A stretch of 64,000 bases of DNA from Pseudomonas flavescens (GCF_013408425.1 NZ_JACBYV010000001.1:2976001-3040000); one strand, 5' to 3'. Counted from the stretch's first letter, positions 50,594 to 59,606 are shown. Program-made: numbers and translations. Notes: a model not told the origin generated them from the letters alone.

Positions 50594-51526
50594 ATGAAAA
50601 AATATCAGATCTTCATCGATGGGCAGGCCGGCACCACAGGCCTGCAGATTCGCCAGCGGCTGGCCAACCACCCGCAGATCGAAGTGGTCACCATTGACCA
50701 CGACAAACGCCGTGACGTAGAGGCCAAGCTCGAGCTGATGCGTTCGGTCGACGTGACCGTGCTGTGCCTGCCTGACGATGCGGCTAAAGAAACGGCTGCT
50801 CAAGCTCGTGAAGTCGGCTGCCGGGTGCTCGATGCCAGTTCTGCACACCGCACCGCCAGTGACTGGGTGTTCGGCATGGCCGAACTGGCCAAGGGCCAAC
50901 GCGAGGCCATCGCCAAGGCCGCCGCCGTGAGCAACCCTGGCTGCTACGCCACCGGCGCCATTCTGCTGCTGCGCCCGCTCATCGAAGCGGGCCTGCTCGG
51001 CTCCGATCGCGAACTGTGCATCAACGCCGTATCCGGCTACACCGGTGGCGGTACCAAGATGGTCGAACGCTATGAGCAGGAAGGTGCGCCGGTCTACGCG
51101 GCCTACGGCCTGGGCTTCGATCACAAGCACATTCCGGAGATCCAGCACTGGAGCGGCCTGCAGGCACGCCCCATCTTCCAGCCAGCGGTCGGTAGTTACG
51201 ACCAAGGCATGCTGGTGATGATCCCTCTGCAAGGCAGTAACGGCGTCGAGCTGCAAAAAGCCCTGAGCGATTATTACCGGGGCGAGCAGTTCGTGCAGGT
51301 TCTGCCCTACAACGAGATCCCTGCCGATTCGGCGCCGTTCATCACGCCCCACGGCCTGAACGGTAGCAATCGCGCCGAGTTGCAGGTGTATGGTGCGAGC
51401 GGCGGCAAGCAGGCCCTGCTGGTAGCCAAGCTCGATAACCTCGGCAAGGGCGCCTCGGGTGCTGCGGTGCAGAACCTCAATATCATGCTCGGCCTCGATG
51501 AAGGACTGTGCACGCAGATCGATTGA
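50594..51526 (+). CDS. argC: N-acetyl-gamma-glutamyl-phosphate reductase, type 2
   Basis: Third step of arginine synthesis, NADPH-dependent. 310 residues from MKKYQIFIDGQAGTTGLQI; shorter than the usual type 1 ArgC, matching the type 2 form. Catalytic Cys117 in SNPGCYATG. A GTG at 50585 is a possible earlier start. Likely co-transcribed with pyrC-rnt and ended by the terminator at 51543. Confidence 0.93.
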   Translation: MKKYQIFIDGQAGTTGLQIRQRLANHPQIEVVTIDHDKRRDVEAKLELMRSVDVTVLCLPDDAAKETAAQAREVGCRVLDASSAHRTASDWVFGMAELAKGQREAIAKAAAVSNPGCYATGAILLLRPLIEAGLLGSDRELCINAVSGYTGGGTKMVERYEQEGAPVYAAYGLGFDHKHIPEIQHWSGLQARPIFQPAVGSYDQGMLVMIPLQGSNGVELQKALSDYYRGEQFVQVLPYNEIPADSAPFITPHGLNGSNRAELQVYGASGGKQALLVAKLDNLGKGASGAAVQNLNIMLGLDEGLCTQID

Positions 51527-51542
51527 GCCCTGCCTGCGAATG

Positions 51543-51568
51543 AAAAACCGGCCTCGTGCCGGTTTTTT
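51543..51568 (+). terminator. Intrinsic terminator after argC
   Basis: Stem AAAACCGGC (51544-51552) / GCCGGTTTT (51558-51566), loop CTCGT, T-run beyond. Confidence 0.92.
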
Positions 51569-51675
51569 ATTGGCCCTCAGACCGATCCGAAAACCACGCA
51601 TACGGATTCTGGGCCTCGCGAGACTGCCGCTCATCCAAAGTTACCGATGTGAGCCAATCAAGAGTCGGTTTATCT

Positions 51676-51704
51676 TTGACACGCATTCTCATTAACATTA
51701 GTAT
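51676..51704 (+). promoter_or_regulatory. bfd promoter overlapped by a Fur box
   Basis: TTGACA (51676-51681), 17-base spacer, TAGTAT (51699-51704). The spacer and -10 hold GCATTCTCATTAACATTAG; its reverse complement reads as three GATAAT-like hexamers (TAATGT TAATGA GAATGC), a Fur site that would block the promoter when iron is plentiful. Confidence 0.8.
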
Positions 51705-51742
51705 CCTTCGCCATCAGTCTCAGCCAAACGACGGGCCAAGCC

Positions 51743-51961
51743 ATGTACGTCTGCCTCTGCGAAGGTGTCACCGACGGTCAGATCCGCGAAGCAATCTATG
51801 AAGGTTGCTGCAGCTACCGTGAAGTCCGTGAAACGTTGGGCGTTGCCAGTCAATGTGGCAAATGTGCGTGCTTGGCCAAGCAGGTCGTTCGCGAAACACT
51901 GGGCGAAGTGCAACAAAGTCAGGTGGCGATGACCTACCCAGGAAATTTTGTTGCCGCCTAA
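51743..51961 (+). CDS. bfd: Bacterioferritin-associated ferredoxin
   Basis: A 72-residue [2Fe-2S] protein that reduces bacterioferritin to release stored iron. The ligands Cys4, Cys6, Cys38 and Cys41 (MYVCLCEG; SQCGKCAC) match Bfd. Fur-type promoter upstream and own terminator downstream; bfr follows under a separate promoter and fpr, its electron donor in P. aeruginosa, lies close by. Confidence 0.95.
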   Translation: MYVCLCEGVTDGQIREAIYEGCCSYREVRETLGVASQCGKCACLAKQVVRETLGEVQQSQVAMTYPGNFVAA

Positions 51962-51979
51962 ATAGGCCGTTTTTCGAAG

Positions 51980-52007
51980 AACCGGATCTCGTATCCGGTT
52001 TTTTTAT
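51980..52007 (+). terminator. Intrinsic terminator after bfd
   Basis: Stem AACCGGAT (51980-51987) / ATCCGGTT (51993-52000), loop CTCGT, then a T-run. Confidence 0.92.
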
Positions 52008-52095
52008 GCCCATAATTCAATGAGTTAGCGCCAAGACGCATAACTTAAACATTCGTATTTATATTTATTTTCACTTATATTTCAATAACTTACGT

Positions 52096-52124
52096 TTGAC
52101 AGTCTTATTTTGCAAGCCCAGAAT
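52096..52124 (+). promoter_or_regulatory. Probable bfr promoter
   Basis: TTGACA (52096-52101), 17-base spacer, CAGAAT (52119-52124), inside an unusually AT-rich spacer, 41 bases before the bfr start. No clear Fur box was seen, fitting a gene that is not repressed by iron. Confidence 0.55.
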
Positions 52125-52165
52125 TCGCCATCGGTTACTCATTTCCAGGCAGGACGGGCTCCACC

Positions 52166-52636
52166 ATGAAAGGCGACAAGACAGTTATCCAGCATTTGAA
52201 CAAGATCCTTGGCAACGAGCTGGTAGCGATCAACCAGTACTTCCTTCACGCTCGCATGTATGAAGACTGGGGCCTGACCAAGCTGGGCAAGCACGAGTAC
52301 CACGAGTCCATCGACGAGATGAAACACGCGGACAAGCTGATCAAGCGCATCCTGTTCCTCGAAGGCCTGCCGAACCTGCAAGACCTGGGCAAGATCCTGA
52401 TCGGCGAAAACACTCAGGAAATGCTCGAATGCGACCTGCGGATCGAGCACAAGGCGCACATCGACCTGAAAGCGGCCATCGCCTACTGCGAGAGCGTGGG
52501 CGACTATGCCAGCCGTGAACTGCTCGAAGACATCCTCGAGTCCGAGGAAGAGCACATCGACTGGCTCGAAACCCAACTCAGCCTGATCAAGGCCGTTGGT
52601 CTGCAGAACTATCTGCAGTCGCAGATGGAAGAGTAA
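52166..52636 (+). CDS. bfr: Bacterioferritin
   Basis: Forms the 24-subunit iron-storage shell. 156 residues; Met52 (DEMKHAD) for haem and the ferroxidase residues Glu18, Glu51 and His54 are all present, matching the P. aeruginosa BfrB form. Directly downstream of bfd, with its own promoter and terminator. Confidence 0.95.
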   Translation: MKGDKTVIQHLNKILGNELVAINQYFLHARMYEDWGLTKLGKHEYHESIDEMKHADKLIKRILFLEGLPNLQDLGKILIGENTQEMLECDLRIEHKAHIDLKAAIAYCESVGDYASRELLEDILESEEEHIDWLETQLSLIKAVGLQNYLQSQMEE

Positions 52637-52654
52637 AGGTCAGCTGCAAACAAG

Positions 52655-52681
52655 AACGGGAGCCAAGGCTCCCGTTTTTTT
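52655..52681 (+). terminator. Intrinsic terminator after bfr
   Basis: Stem AACGGGAGC (52655-52663) / GCTCCCGTT (52668-52676), 4-base loop, then seven Ts. Confidence 0.92.
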
Positions 52682-52707
52682 GTGCTCGAATTAAATATTA
52701 GAGGCAT

Positions 52708-52744
52708 AAAAAATCCGGAACGCCTTAGGCGCTCCGGATTTTTT
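52708..52744. terminator. Bidirectional terminator between bfr and fpr
   Basis: AAAAAATCCGGA-A-CGCC pairs with GGCG-C-TCCGGATTTTTT around a 3-base loop; T-runs on both strands. Confidence 0.9.
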
Positions 52745-52764
52745 GATACTGAATCGAGGAGCTT

Positions 52765-52897
52765 GCGAGCTAGAGCCATGCAAGGGCTAGGCGCCCCCAC
52801 AAAAGCAAACGAAAAAGCGGCCGGGGTCGCGGGCGACTGTACTTCTGTACATGAGCATTTTGAGTTTGCTTTCAACGCCGCAGGGCCGACGCGCAGC
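52765..52897. repeat. Dispersed long-hairpin repeat, copy 2
   Basis: Same conserved ends as copy 1 (GCGAGCTAG...CATGCAAGG and GCAGGGCCGACGCGCAGC) and the same TGTACTTCTGTACATGAGCATTT apex. The stem base here is AAAGCAAAC / GTTTGCTTT where copy 1 has AAAACAGGC / GCCCGTTTT, so pairing is kept while bases differ. The left arm carries about 29 extra bases. It lies 10 bases beyond the fpr stop. Confidence 0.85.
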
Positions 52898-52907
52898 TAC
52901 TCCTAAC

Positions 52908-53687
52908 TCACTTCTCGACGAAGGCGCGCTCGATCAGATAGTCACCCGGCTCACGCATGCGCGCGGAGATCTTCAGGCCGAAGCTGTCGAGCACTTCGCT
53001 GGTCTCGTCGAGCATGCTGGGGCTGCCGCAGATCATCGCACGGTCGTCCTGTGGGTTGATCGGCGGCAGGCCGATGTCCGCGAACAGTTTGCCACTGCGC
53101 ATCAGGTCGGTCAGACGCCCCTGATTCTCGAACGGCTCACGGGTCACGGTCGGGTAATAGATCAGCTTTTCCTTCAGCGCATCACCGAAGAACTCGTTCT
53201 GCGGCAGGTGCTCGGTGATGAACTCACGGTAGGCCACCTCGTTGACGTAGCGAACACCGTGAACCAGGATCACCTTCTCGAAGCGCTCATAGGTTTCCGG
53301 ATCCTGGATCACGCTCATGAAGGGCGCCAGACCCGTGCCGGTGCTGAGCAGGTACAGATGCTTGCCAGGGTTCAGGTCATCCAGCACCAGCGTACCGGTG
53401 GGCTTCTTGCTGATGATGACTTCGTCGCCTTCCTTGAGGTGCTGCAACTGCGAGGTCAGCGGACCATCCGGCACCTTGATGCTGAAGAACTCCAGGTGCT
53501 CTTCCCAATTCGGGCTGGCGATGGAATATGCGCGCATGAGCGGGCGGCCGTTTTCCTGCTGCAGGCCGATCATCACGAACTGGCCATTCTCGAAGCGCAG
53601 ACCCGGATCGCGGGTGCACTTGAAGCTGAACAGCGTGTCATTCCAGTGGTGAACACTGAGAACGCGTTCGTGGTTCATGTTGCTCAT
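52908..53687 (-). CDS. fpr: Ferredoxin/flavodoxin-NADP+ reductase
   Basis: FAD enzyme moving electrons between NADPH and ferredoxins such as Bfd. 259 residues from MSNMNHERVLSVHHWNDTLFSF. FAD motif RAYSIASPN, NADP site LLSTGTGLAPFMS, and the C-terminal ERAFVEK typical of the Pseudomonas/Azotobacter class. Divergent from finR, its known oxidative-stress activator in Pseudomonas. Confidence 0.95.
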   Translation of the reverse strand: MSNMNHERVLSVHHWNDTLFSFKCTRDPGLRFENGQFVMIGLQQENGRPLMRAYSIASPNWEEHLEFFSIKVPDGPLTSQLQHLKEGDEVIISKKPTGTLVLDDLNPGKHLYLLSTGTGLAPFMSVIQDPETYERFEKVILVHGVRYVNEVAYREFITEHLPQNEFFGDALKEKLIYYPTVTREPFENQGRLTDLMRSGKLFADIGLPPINPQDDRAMICGSPSMLDETSEVLDSFGLKISARMREPGDYLIERAFVEK

Positions 53688-53726
53688 GTACGGGCTCCTA
53701 AAAACTTCAGACGCGCTGATTCTTAA

Positions 53727-53738
53727 GCGCAATTGCGC
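53727..53738. promoter_or_regulatory. GCGCAATTGCGC palindrome in the fpr/finR intergenic region
   Basis: A perfect 12-bp palindrome about 40 bases upstream of the fpr start, with AT-rich imperfect dyads between it and finR. It is a candidate FinR or general regulatory site; not proven. Confidence 0.35.
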
Positions 53739-53807
53739 GGCATTCTAATCGCGGCCACAATATCTGTTAAATGAATTATCAAGATATAGGTTATCGGTTA
53801 TATAGAT

Positions 53808-54734
53808 ATGCGATTTACTCTCCGTCAACTTCAAGTGTTCGTCGCCGTCGCCCAGCAGGAGAGCGTATCCAGAGCCGCTACCCTCCTCGCCCTTTCCCAG
53901 TCGGCAGCCAGCACCTCGATTACCGAGCTGGAGCGGCAATCGAGCTGCCAGCTGTTCGACCGGGCCGGCAAGCGCCTGAGCCTCAACGCCCTGGGCCGCC
54001 AGTTGCTTCCGCAGGCCGTGGCACTGCTGGATCAGGCCAAGGAAATCGAAGACCTGCTCAACGGCAAATCCGGTTTCGGCTCACTGGCAGTGGGCGCGAC
54101 CCTGACCATCGGTAACTACCTGGCGACCTTGCTGATCGGCGGCTTCATGAAGGTCCACCCGGAAAGCCAGGTGAAACTCCACGTCCAGAACACTGCGCAT
54201 ATCGTGCAACAGGTCGCGCATTATGAAATTGATCTGGGTCTGATCGAAGGGGACTGCAACCATCCGGATATCGAGGTGCAGAGCTGGGTTGAAGATGAGT
54301 TGGTGGTGTTCTGTGCCCCTCAGCATCCCCTTGCGCAGCGAGGCCACGCGAGCATCCGGGAGCTGAGCGGCGAAGCCTGGATTCTCCGCGAACAGGGTTC
54401 CGGCACCCGCCTGACCTTCGACCAGGCCATGCGTCACCACTCCGACGCCCTGAACATTCGCCTGGAGCTGGAACACACCGAGGCGATCAAGCGTGCCGTG
54501 GAGTCGGGCCTGGGCATCAGCTGCATCTCGCGCCTGGCACTGCGCGACGCCTTCCGCCGCGGCAGCCTGGTGCCAGTGGAGACCCCGGATCTGGATCTGC
54601 GCCGGCAGTTCTATTTCATCTGGCATCGGCAGAAATACCAGACCGCAGCCATGCGCGAATTTCTCGACATGTGTCGGGCGCTGACGGCAGGTATCCGCCG
54701 CAGCGACGAGATCGTGCTGCCCGAGGTGCGCTAG
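53808..54734 (+). CDS. finR: LysR-family regulator FinR
   Basis: Activates fpr under superoxide stress in P. putida and P. aeruginosa. 308 residues; HTH MRFTLRQLQVFVAVAQQESVSRAATLLALSQSAASTSITELERQ. The effector domain has SGLGISCISRLAL. The assignment rests on the divergent position to fpr and overall likeness. Its 3' end overlaps dgkA by 4 bases. Confidence 0.88.
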   Translation: MRFTLRQLQVFVAVAQQESVSRAATLLALSQSAASTSITELERQSSCQLFDRAGKRLSLNALGRQLLPQAVALLDQAKEIEDLLNGKSGFGSLAVGATLTIGNYLATLLIGGFMKVHPESQVKLHVQNTAHIVQQVAHYEIDLGLIEGDCNHPDIEVQSWVEDELVVFCAPQHPLAQRGHASIRELSGEAWILREQGSGTRLTFDQAMRHHSDALNIRLELEHTEAIKRAVESGLGISCISRLALRDAFRRGSLVPVETPDLDLRRQFYFIWHRQKYQTAAMREFLDMCRALTAGIRRSDEIVLPEVR

Positions 54735-55096
54735 CCCAGCAGGATGATGCCCCAGACGCTGGCGATCAGCGTCAGTGACACCAGTTGCGCGGCGCTGCCC
54801 ATGTCCTTGGCGCTCTTCGACAAGGGATGCAGGTCGAGGGAAATGCGGTCGATGGCCGCTTCGACGGCGGAGTTGAGCAGCTCGACGATCAGCGCCAACA
54901 GGCAGGCGGCGACCATCAGGGCGCGTTCGCCACGGCTGACGTCGAGCAGCAGTGCCAGCGGAATCAGCACGACGTTGAGCAATACCAATTGGCGGAACGC
55001 CGCTTCGCCGACGAAGGCGGCGCGCAGGCCATCCAGCGAATAGCCGGCGGCATTGAGAATACGCTTTAACCCGGTTTGTCCTTTGAATGGCGACAT
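54731..55096 (-). CDS. dgkA: Diacylglycerol kinase
   Basis: Small inner-membrane kinase recycling diacylglycerol to phosphatidate. 121 residues, three transmembrane helices; active-site motifs ELLNSAVEAAIDRI and AKDMGSAAQ. The ATG at 55096 is used; the frame extends to 55177. Paired with erdR as in P. aeruginosa. Confidence 0.94.
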   Translation of the reverse strand: MSPFKGQTGLKRILNAAGYSLDGLRAAFVGEAAFRQLVLLNVVLIPLALLLDVSRGERALMVAACLLALIVELLNSAVEAAIDRISLDLHPLSKSAKDMGSAAQLVSLTLIASVWGIILLG

Positions 55097-55181
55097 GACA
55101 GCGAACCGCGACAGGAAAAGGCCGGCAGGGTACGCCAGAGGCCGAAAAAAATCCCGCACAATCGGTTGCCCAAGCACCTGC

Positions 55182-55832
55182 TCAGGCGGCGGGCACAGAC
55201 TCCAGTTGCTGCAGCAGCAGTGCCGCCTGGGTGCGGGTGCGCACGCCGAGCTTGCGGAAGATCGCCGTGACGTGTGCTTTCACCGTGGCTTCGGAAACAC
55301 TCAGTTCATAAGCGATCTGCTTGTTCAGCAGGCCTTCGCAAACCATGGTCAGCACGCGAAACTGCTGTGGCGTCAGGCTGGCCAGCCCCGCGCTGGCCGC
55401 CCTGGCTTCGGACGACAGGCTGATGGCCTCATCGCTCTGCGGTGGCCACCAGACTTCACCGTCGAGCACCTGGCGTACGGCTTGCTGGATCACTTCCAGC
55501 GAGCTGGATTTGGGAATGAACCCGCTGGCGCCGAACTCACGGGAACGTACCACCACGGCAGCCTCTTCCTGGGCGGAAATCATCACCACGGGAATCTGCG
55601 GGTACTGGCCGCGCAACAGCACCAGCCCGGAGAACCCATAGGCACCAGGCATGTTGAGGTCGAGCAGCACCAGATCCCAATCGGTCTTCTCCGCCAGCCG
55701 GGCTTCCAGCTCGGCGATGCTGGCCACTTCGACCAGTCGCACGCCAGCACCAAGCCCCATTGTCAGGGCTTGCTGCAGCGCGCTGCGAAACAGGGGGTGA
55801 TCATCAGCTATCAGGATTTCGTAAGCGACCAT
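55182..55832 (-). CDS. erdR: NarL/LuxR-type response regulator ErdR
   Basis: A 216-residue regulator: receiver domain with phosphoacceptor Asp58 (LVLLDLNMPG) and Lys in PKSSS, then a LuxR HTH (LTPQQFRVLTMVCEGLLNKQIAYELSVSEATVKAHVTAIFRKLGV). ErdR governs ethanol/acetate oxidation genes in Pseudomonas; the dgkA-erdR neighbourhood supports that name. No sensor kinase gene is adjacent. Confidence 0.88.
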   Translation of the reverse strand: MVAYEILIADDHPLFRSALQQALTMGLGAGVRLVEVASIAELEARLAEKTDWDLVLLDLNMPGAYGFSGLVLLRGQYPQIPVVMISAQEEAAVVVRSREFGASGFIPKSSSLEVIQQAVRQVLDGEVWWPPQSDEAISLSSEARAASAGLASLTPQQFRVLTMVCEGLLNKQIAYELSVSEATVKAHVTAIFRKLGVRTRTQAALLLQQLESVPAA

Positions 55833-55977
55833 GGCATATCCTGTTCTTTTTATAGGCAGGCCGTATCACGGATTACAGCGGGGCGTACGGCACCCACCAG
55901 AATGCCCAGCGCAGACGGGGTGGTCAAGCGCGAAGCTTTGCGGCAAAGTCTGCGCCCTTCTCGCCAGGATGCCGACG

Positions 55978-56880
55978 ATGCCCAACCAAGCGCTGCGTGC
56001 CGATCTGCTGATGTTGCTGACCGCCATGATCTGGGGCTCTTCGTTCGTGGCCCAGCGCCTGGGTATGGATGCCATCGGCCCATTTCTCTACAGCGGCCTG
56101 CGCTTCGCTCTGGCCGTGGTCGTGCTACTGCCATTGCTGATGCTGCTGCGTCGGCGCAGCAAACAGCCCGCGTCGCCCTTGAGCCGTCCGCTGCTACTCG
56201 GCGGCTGCCTGATGGGCGCGGTACTGGCACTGGGCATCAACCTGCAGCAGGTTGGCCTGCTGTTCACCAGCGTCACCAACTCGGGCTTCATCACCGGGCT
56301 CTACGTGATCGTGGTGCCGCTACTCGGCCTGATGCTGGGCCACAAGACCGGCATGGGCATCTGGCTGGGCGCTTCGCTGGCAGTGGTCGGCATGTTCCTG
56401 CTGAGCGTCGGTGACGGCTTTCAGGTCGCGTCCGGGGACTGGCTGCAACTGGCTGGGGCATTCGTCTGGGGGGTGCACGTGCTGTTGGTGGGGTTCTTCG
56501 CCACACGTCACGATGCGCTGCTCCTGGCCTTGGTACAGTTCGTCACCTGCGCGCTGATCAGCCTGGCGCTGGCGCTGATCTTCGAAGACCTGCCAGGCGC
56601 CGATATCGCCCAGGCCATGCCAGCGATTCTGTATGGCGGCATCTTCGGCGTGGCGGTGGGTTTCACCCTGCAGGTGGTGGCGCAGAGACACGCGATTGCC
56701 TCCCATGCGGCGATCATCCTGTCGCTGGAAGCCGTGTTCGCGGCCATCGCCGGTGCCCTGCTGCTGGGAGAATCGCTGTCGGCACGGGGCTATTTCGGTT
56801 GTGCGTTGATGTTCGGTGGCATGTTGCTGGCTCAGCTCTGGCCGAAACCGTCCGCTTCCGTTATTGCAGAAAGGCCTTGA
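55978..56880 (+). CDS. EamA/DMT-family transporter
   Basis: A 300-residue inner-membrane protein with ten helices as two EamA repeats (LLMLLTAMIWGSSFVAQRLGMD; LQLAGAFVWGVHVLLVGFFATR). Probably exports a metabolite. The ATG at 55978 is chosen (AGG spacing); 55969 is an alternative. Its 3' end overlaps the tapT gene by 20 bases on the other strand. Confidence 0.87.
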   Translation: MPNQALRADLLMLLTAMIWGSSFVAQRLGMDAIGPFLYSGLRFALAVVVLLPLLMLLRRRSKQPASPLSRPLLLGGCLMGAVLALGINLQQVGLLFTSVTNSGFITGLYVIVVPLLGLMLGHKTGMGIWLGASLAVVGMFLLSVGDGFQVASGDWLQLAGAFVWGVHVLLVGFFATRHDALLLALVQFVTCALISLALALIFEDLPGADIAQAMPAILYGGIFGVAVGFTLQVVAQRHAIASHAAIILSLEAVFAAIAGALLLGESLSARGYFGCALMFGGMLLAQLWPKPSASVIAERP

Positions 56881-57574
56881 GACGCTGGTGCAGCTCGTTT
56901 TCCAGGTCCACGGCGCGGGGTGCCTTGGATGCCAGATAATGCTCGCTGAATACATCCAGATAGGTATTCAGGGCGTCGGCGGCGTGTTCATCGCCCGCCA
57001 GTTCCAGGCACAACGCCGCAACCTCGGCGGTGCACAGGTGATCATCGCGCTTGGAGCGGCGCAGCCGATAGCGTGACAAGGCCTCCGGCTGCAGGCTGAG
57101 TACCGGCAACGTATCGAGATACGGACTTTTGCGAAACATCTTGCGTGCCTGGGTCCAGGTCGCATCGAGCATCACGAACAACGGCCGCTTGCCCGCGCCC
57201 ACTTGCACGGAGCTCACCACCCGCTCGGCCTCGGCATATTCGCCCGGAAAGACCAGATACGGCTGCCACTGGGGCTCGCTCAGCAACGCGGGCAGCAGCG
57301 GATCGACCTCGGTACGCGACCAGCCGAAGGCCGAGGTATCCGCGACCACATCGGCGATCAGCCAGCCGGTATTACTCGGTTTCAGCGCCTCGACGTCGTG
57401 CATCAGCAGACATACCCCGGCCTTCGCCGACACCTGTGGACGCCAGGCACACAGGCAATGGCTGCGCGCCAGACGACAATCCGGGCAGCGCTCGGCCCGC
57501 GAACCTCTGGCCAGGAACGGCTTGACGCTACGCGCCAGGCGCGCGGCACGCAGTGCAGCAACGGCGTGGCTCAT
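56861..57574 (-). CDS. tapT: tRNA-uridine aminocarboxypropyltransferase (DTW domain)
   Basis: Makes acp3U47 in tRNA from SAM. 237 residues; zinc-like cysteines CPDCRLARSHCLC and the DTW motif as LDATWTQARKM, then LSRYRLRRSKRDDHLCTAEVAA. The start at 57574 (MSHAVAALRAARLARS) is preferred to upstream extensions. Confidence 0.88.
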   Translation of the reverse strand: MSHAVAALRAARLARSVKPFLARGSRAERCPDCRLARSHCLCAWRPQVSAKAGVCLLMHDVEALKPSNTGWLIADVVADTSAFGWSRTEVDPLLPALLSEPQWQPYLVFPGEYAEAERVVSSVQVGAGKRPLFVMLDATWTQARKMFRKSPYLDTLPVLSLQPEALSRYRLRRSKRDDHLCTAEVAALCLELAGDEHAADALNTYLDVFSEHYLASKAPRAVDLENELHQRLKAFLQ

Positions 57575-57834
57575 GAGCGTTTGCCCGGACGGGCAGAAAA
57601 CAGCGGATCGAAGGCAGAAAAGGGCATGGCCATCTGGAGTCGCGTAACGAAGGGCGCGTAGTCTATCAATTGCGCCAGCACCACGTTGGACTTCGACGGC
57701 AAGATAGATCACCAATCTCCATGCAGCGCCCAGGATTGGTAACATCCACCCATTGCCCGTCGATGCACCTCGCCAAAGCGAACATAAAGAGAAGAGCCGG
57801 GTCTATTACCGCTTACCGTCTTCAGGAGTCAGCC

Positions 57835-58236
57835 ATGCAGCGTTTCGCCCTTTCCGCCCTACTCGTCAGCCTTCTCGTCCCGACGGCGCATGCTGCTTCG
57901 CTAAAAGGCTACGAGCTGACGCAAACGCTGGAAAAAGTGGCTCGCGAAAGCAGCGTCGGCACGCCCCGCGCCATCAACGAGGACATCCTCGATCAGGGGT
58001 ATACGGTGCAGGGCAACGAGCTGATCAACCACCTCAGCGTTCGCCCGGGGCACGCCTCGCAGATGCGCGGCAACCCCGACACCGTTCGCGCGCAGCTGGC
58101 CAACAGCGTGTGCGCCAACCCTGGCTTCCGCAAGCTGCTGGCCAGCGGAGCGGTACTGCGCTATGACTTCAGTGAAATCCAGAGCAATCGCCCAGTCACC
58201 ACCGAACGCTTCAGCAAGTCCGATTGCCGGCTGTAA
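57835..58236 (+). CDS. Small exported protein of the PA3611 (QS-regulated virulence factor) family
   Basis: 133 residues: signal peptide MQRFALSALLVSLLVPTAHA, then SLKGYELTQTLEKVARESSVGTPRAINEDILDQGYTVQGNELINHLSVRPGHASQMRGNPDTVRAQLANSVCANPGFRKLLASGAVLRYDFSE. The fold-level family is known from P. aeruginosa PA3611; its mechanism is not understood. Two cysteines could form a disulphide. Single-gene unit with an AGGAG-type ribosome site. Confidence 0.82.
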   Translation: MQRFALSALLVSLLVPTAHAASLKGYELTQTLEKVARESSVGTPRAINEDILDQGYTVQGNELINHLSVRPGHASQMRGNPDTVRAQLANSVCANPGFRKLLASGAVLRYDFSEIQSNRPVTTERFSKSDCRL

Positions 58237-58313
58237 GCCAGGTACCCAGTGACAAATCTCGAGGCGCCTCGGCACAGGTAACCAAGGGGGCGCTGACGAA
58301 AAGGAGAAGCGCT

Positions 58314-59387
58314 ATGGATGATCACGCGAACGCCCATCTTTCCCGTCAACCGCAAGCTACCGGCACCGAGCTGGCGGACAGCCTCGACGAGCTGGCCGCT
58401 CGAATAACGCCACCAGACAGCCCCAACCTCGCGCTGTACCGGGAAATGCTCGCCACCGTGGCCCGCATGGCCCAGGCCGACCGCAACCGCTGGGACGCCA
58501 AGATCATGCTGCAGACCCTGCGTGAGATGGAGCGTGCCTTCAGCGTGCTGGAACGCTTCCGGCATCGCCGCAAGGTTACCGTGTTCGGCTCTGCCCGGAC
58601 CCAGCCCGGCCACCCGGTATACGCCCTGGCGCGCGACCTGGGCGCGACCCTGGCCCGCCACGACCTGATGATCATCACCGGCGCAGGCGGTGGCATCATG
58701 GCCGCGGCCCATGAAGGTGCCGGCCGTGAAAACAGCCTGGGTTTCAATATCACCCTGCCCTTCGAGCAATCTGCAAACGCGACCATGCAAGGCAGCGACA
58801 ACCTGCTGTCGTTTCACTTCTTCTTTCTGCGCAAGCTGTTCTTCGTCAAGGAAGCCGACGCCCTCGTGCTCTGCCCCGGCGGCTTCGGCACCCTCGACGA
58901 AGCGCTGGAAGTCATCACCCTGATCCAGACCGGCAAGAGCCCGCTGGTACCGGTGATTCTGCTGGACGAACCCGGCGGCACGTTCTGGCAGGGCTTGCTC
59001 GACTACATCCAGCAGAATCTGGACAGCAACGGCTACATACTCGCCAGTGACATGAACCTGATGCAGCTGGTGCATGATGTCGACGAGGCTGCCGAGGCCA
59101 TCGATCGCTTCTACGCCAACTTCCACTCCAGCCGCTGGCTGAAGCAACAGTTCGTTATTCGCATGCACCACCCACTGACGGATCGCGCCCTCGAGCAGCT
59201 GAATCTGCACTTCAGCGATCTGTGCAAGAGCGGCGATATACAGCAGCAGCTCAGTGGCAGCGTGGAAACGGACGGGCCGCAACTACGCGACAAACCGAGA
59301 CTGACCTTCGCGTTCAGCGGTCGTAGCGCCGGGCGGTTGCGTGAATTGCTCGATGTGATCAACCTGCCCCAGAATTGGCTGACCTGA
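58314..59387 (+). CDS. LOG-family (lysine-decarboxylase-like) protein
   Basis: 357 residues from an ATG after AAAAGGAG. Central Rossmann domain: VTVFGSARTQPGHPVYALARDLGATLARHDLMIITGAGGGIMAAAHEGAG and the LOG signature PGGFGTLDE. LOG proteins are nucleotide 5'-monophosphate phosphoribohydrolases or related. This long form with N- and C-terminal extensions is of unknown specificity. Confidence 0.87.
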   Translation: MDDHANAHLSRQPQATGTELADSLDELAARITPPDSPNLALYREMLATVARMAQADRNRWDAKIMLQTLREMERAFSVLERFRHRRKVTVFGSARTQPGHPVYALARDLGATLARHDLMIITGAGGGIMAAAHEGAGRENSLGFNITLPFEQSANATMQGSDNLLSFHFFFLRKLFFVKEADALVLCPGGFGTLDEALEVITLIQTGKSPLVPVILLDEPGGTFWQGLLDYIQQNLDSNGYILASDMNLMQLVHDVDEAAEAIDRFYANFHSSRWLKQQFVIRMHHPLTDRALEQLNLHFSDLCKSGDIQQQLSGSVETDGPQLRDKPRLTFAFSGRSAGRLRELLDVINLPQNWLT

Positions 59388-59478
59388 GCGCAGGGCGGCT
59401 CAGAGCCTTCTGCTCGTCGTCTTTTCGACGAATTTCCCGCCGCAATGGCGAGGGAGTGGCGGAAGCGGGCATGAATCT

Positions 59479-59540
59479 GGTGGGCTGAAGCCCACCCTAC
59501 AGCGGGTGCGCACAGGTAGTGTGGCGGGCTTCAGCCCACC
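59479..59540. repeat. REPIN-like inverted pair
   Basis: GGTGGGCTGAAGCCCACC (59479-59496) and GGCGGGCTTCAGCCCACC (59523-59540) are near-palindromes in inverted orientation, flanked by CTACA and AGTGT, in the spacer between the LOG gene and recX. Typical of Pseudomonas REPINs. Confidence 0.82.
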
Positions 59541-59606
59541 GATTGGAGTGATTGGATGGTTCCCATGCGAAATCCGAGCACCGCTGCCTGCCAATGGCGA
59601 GCGTTG

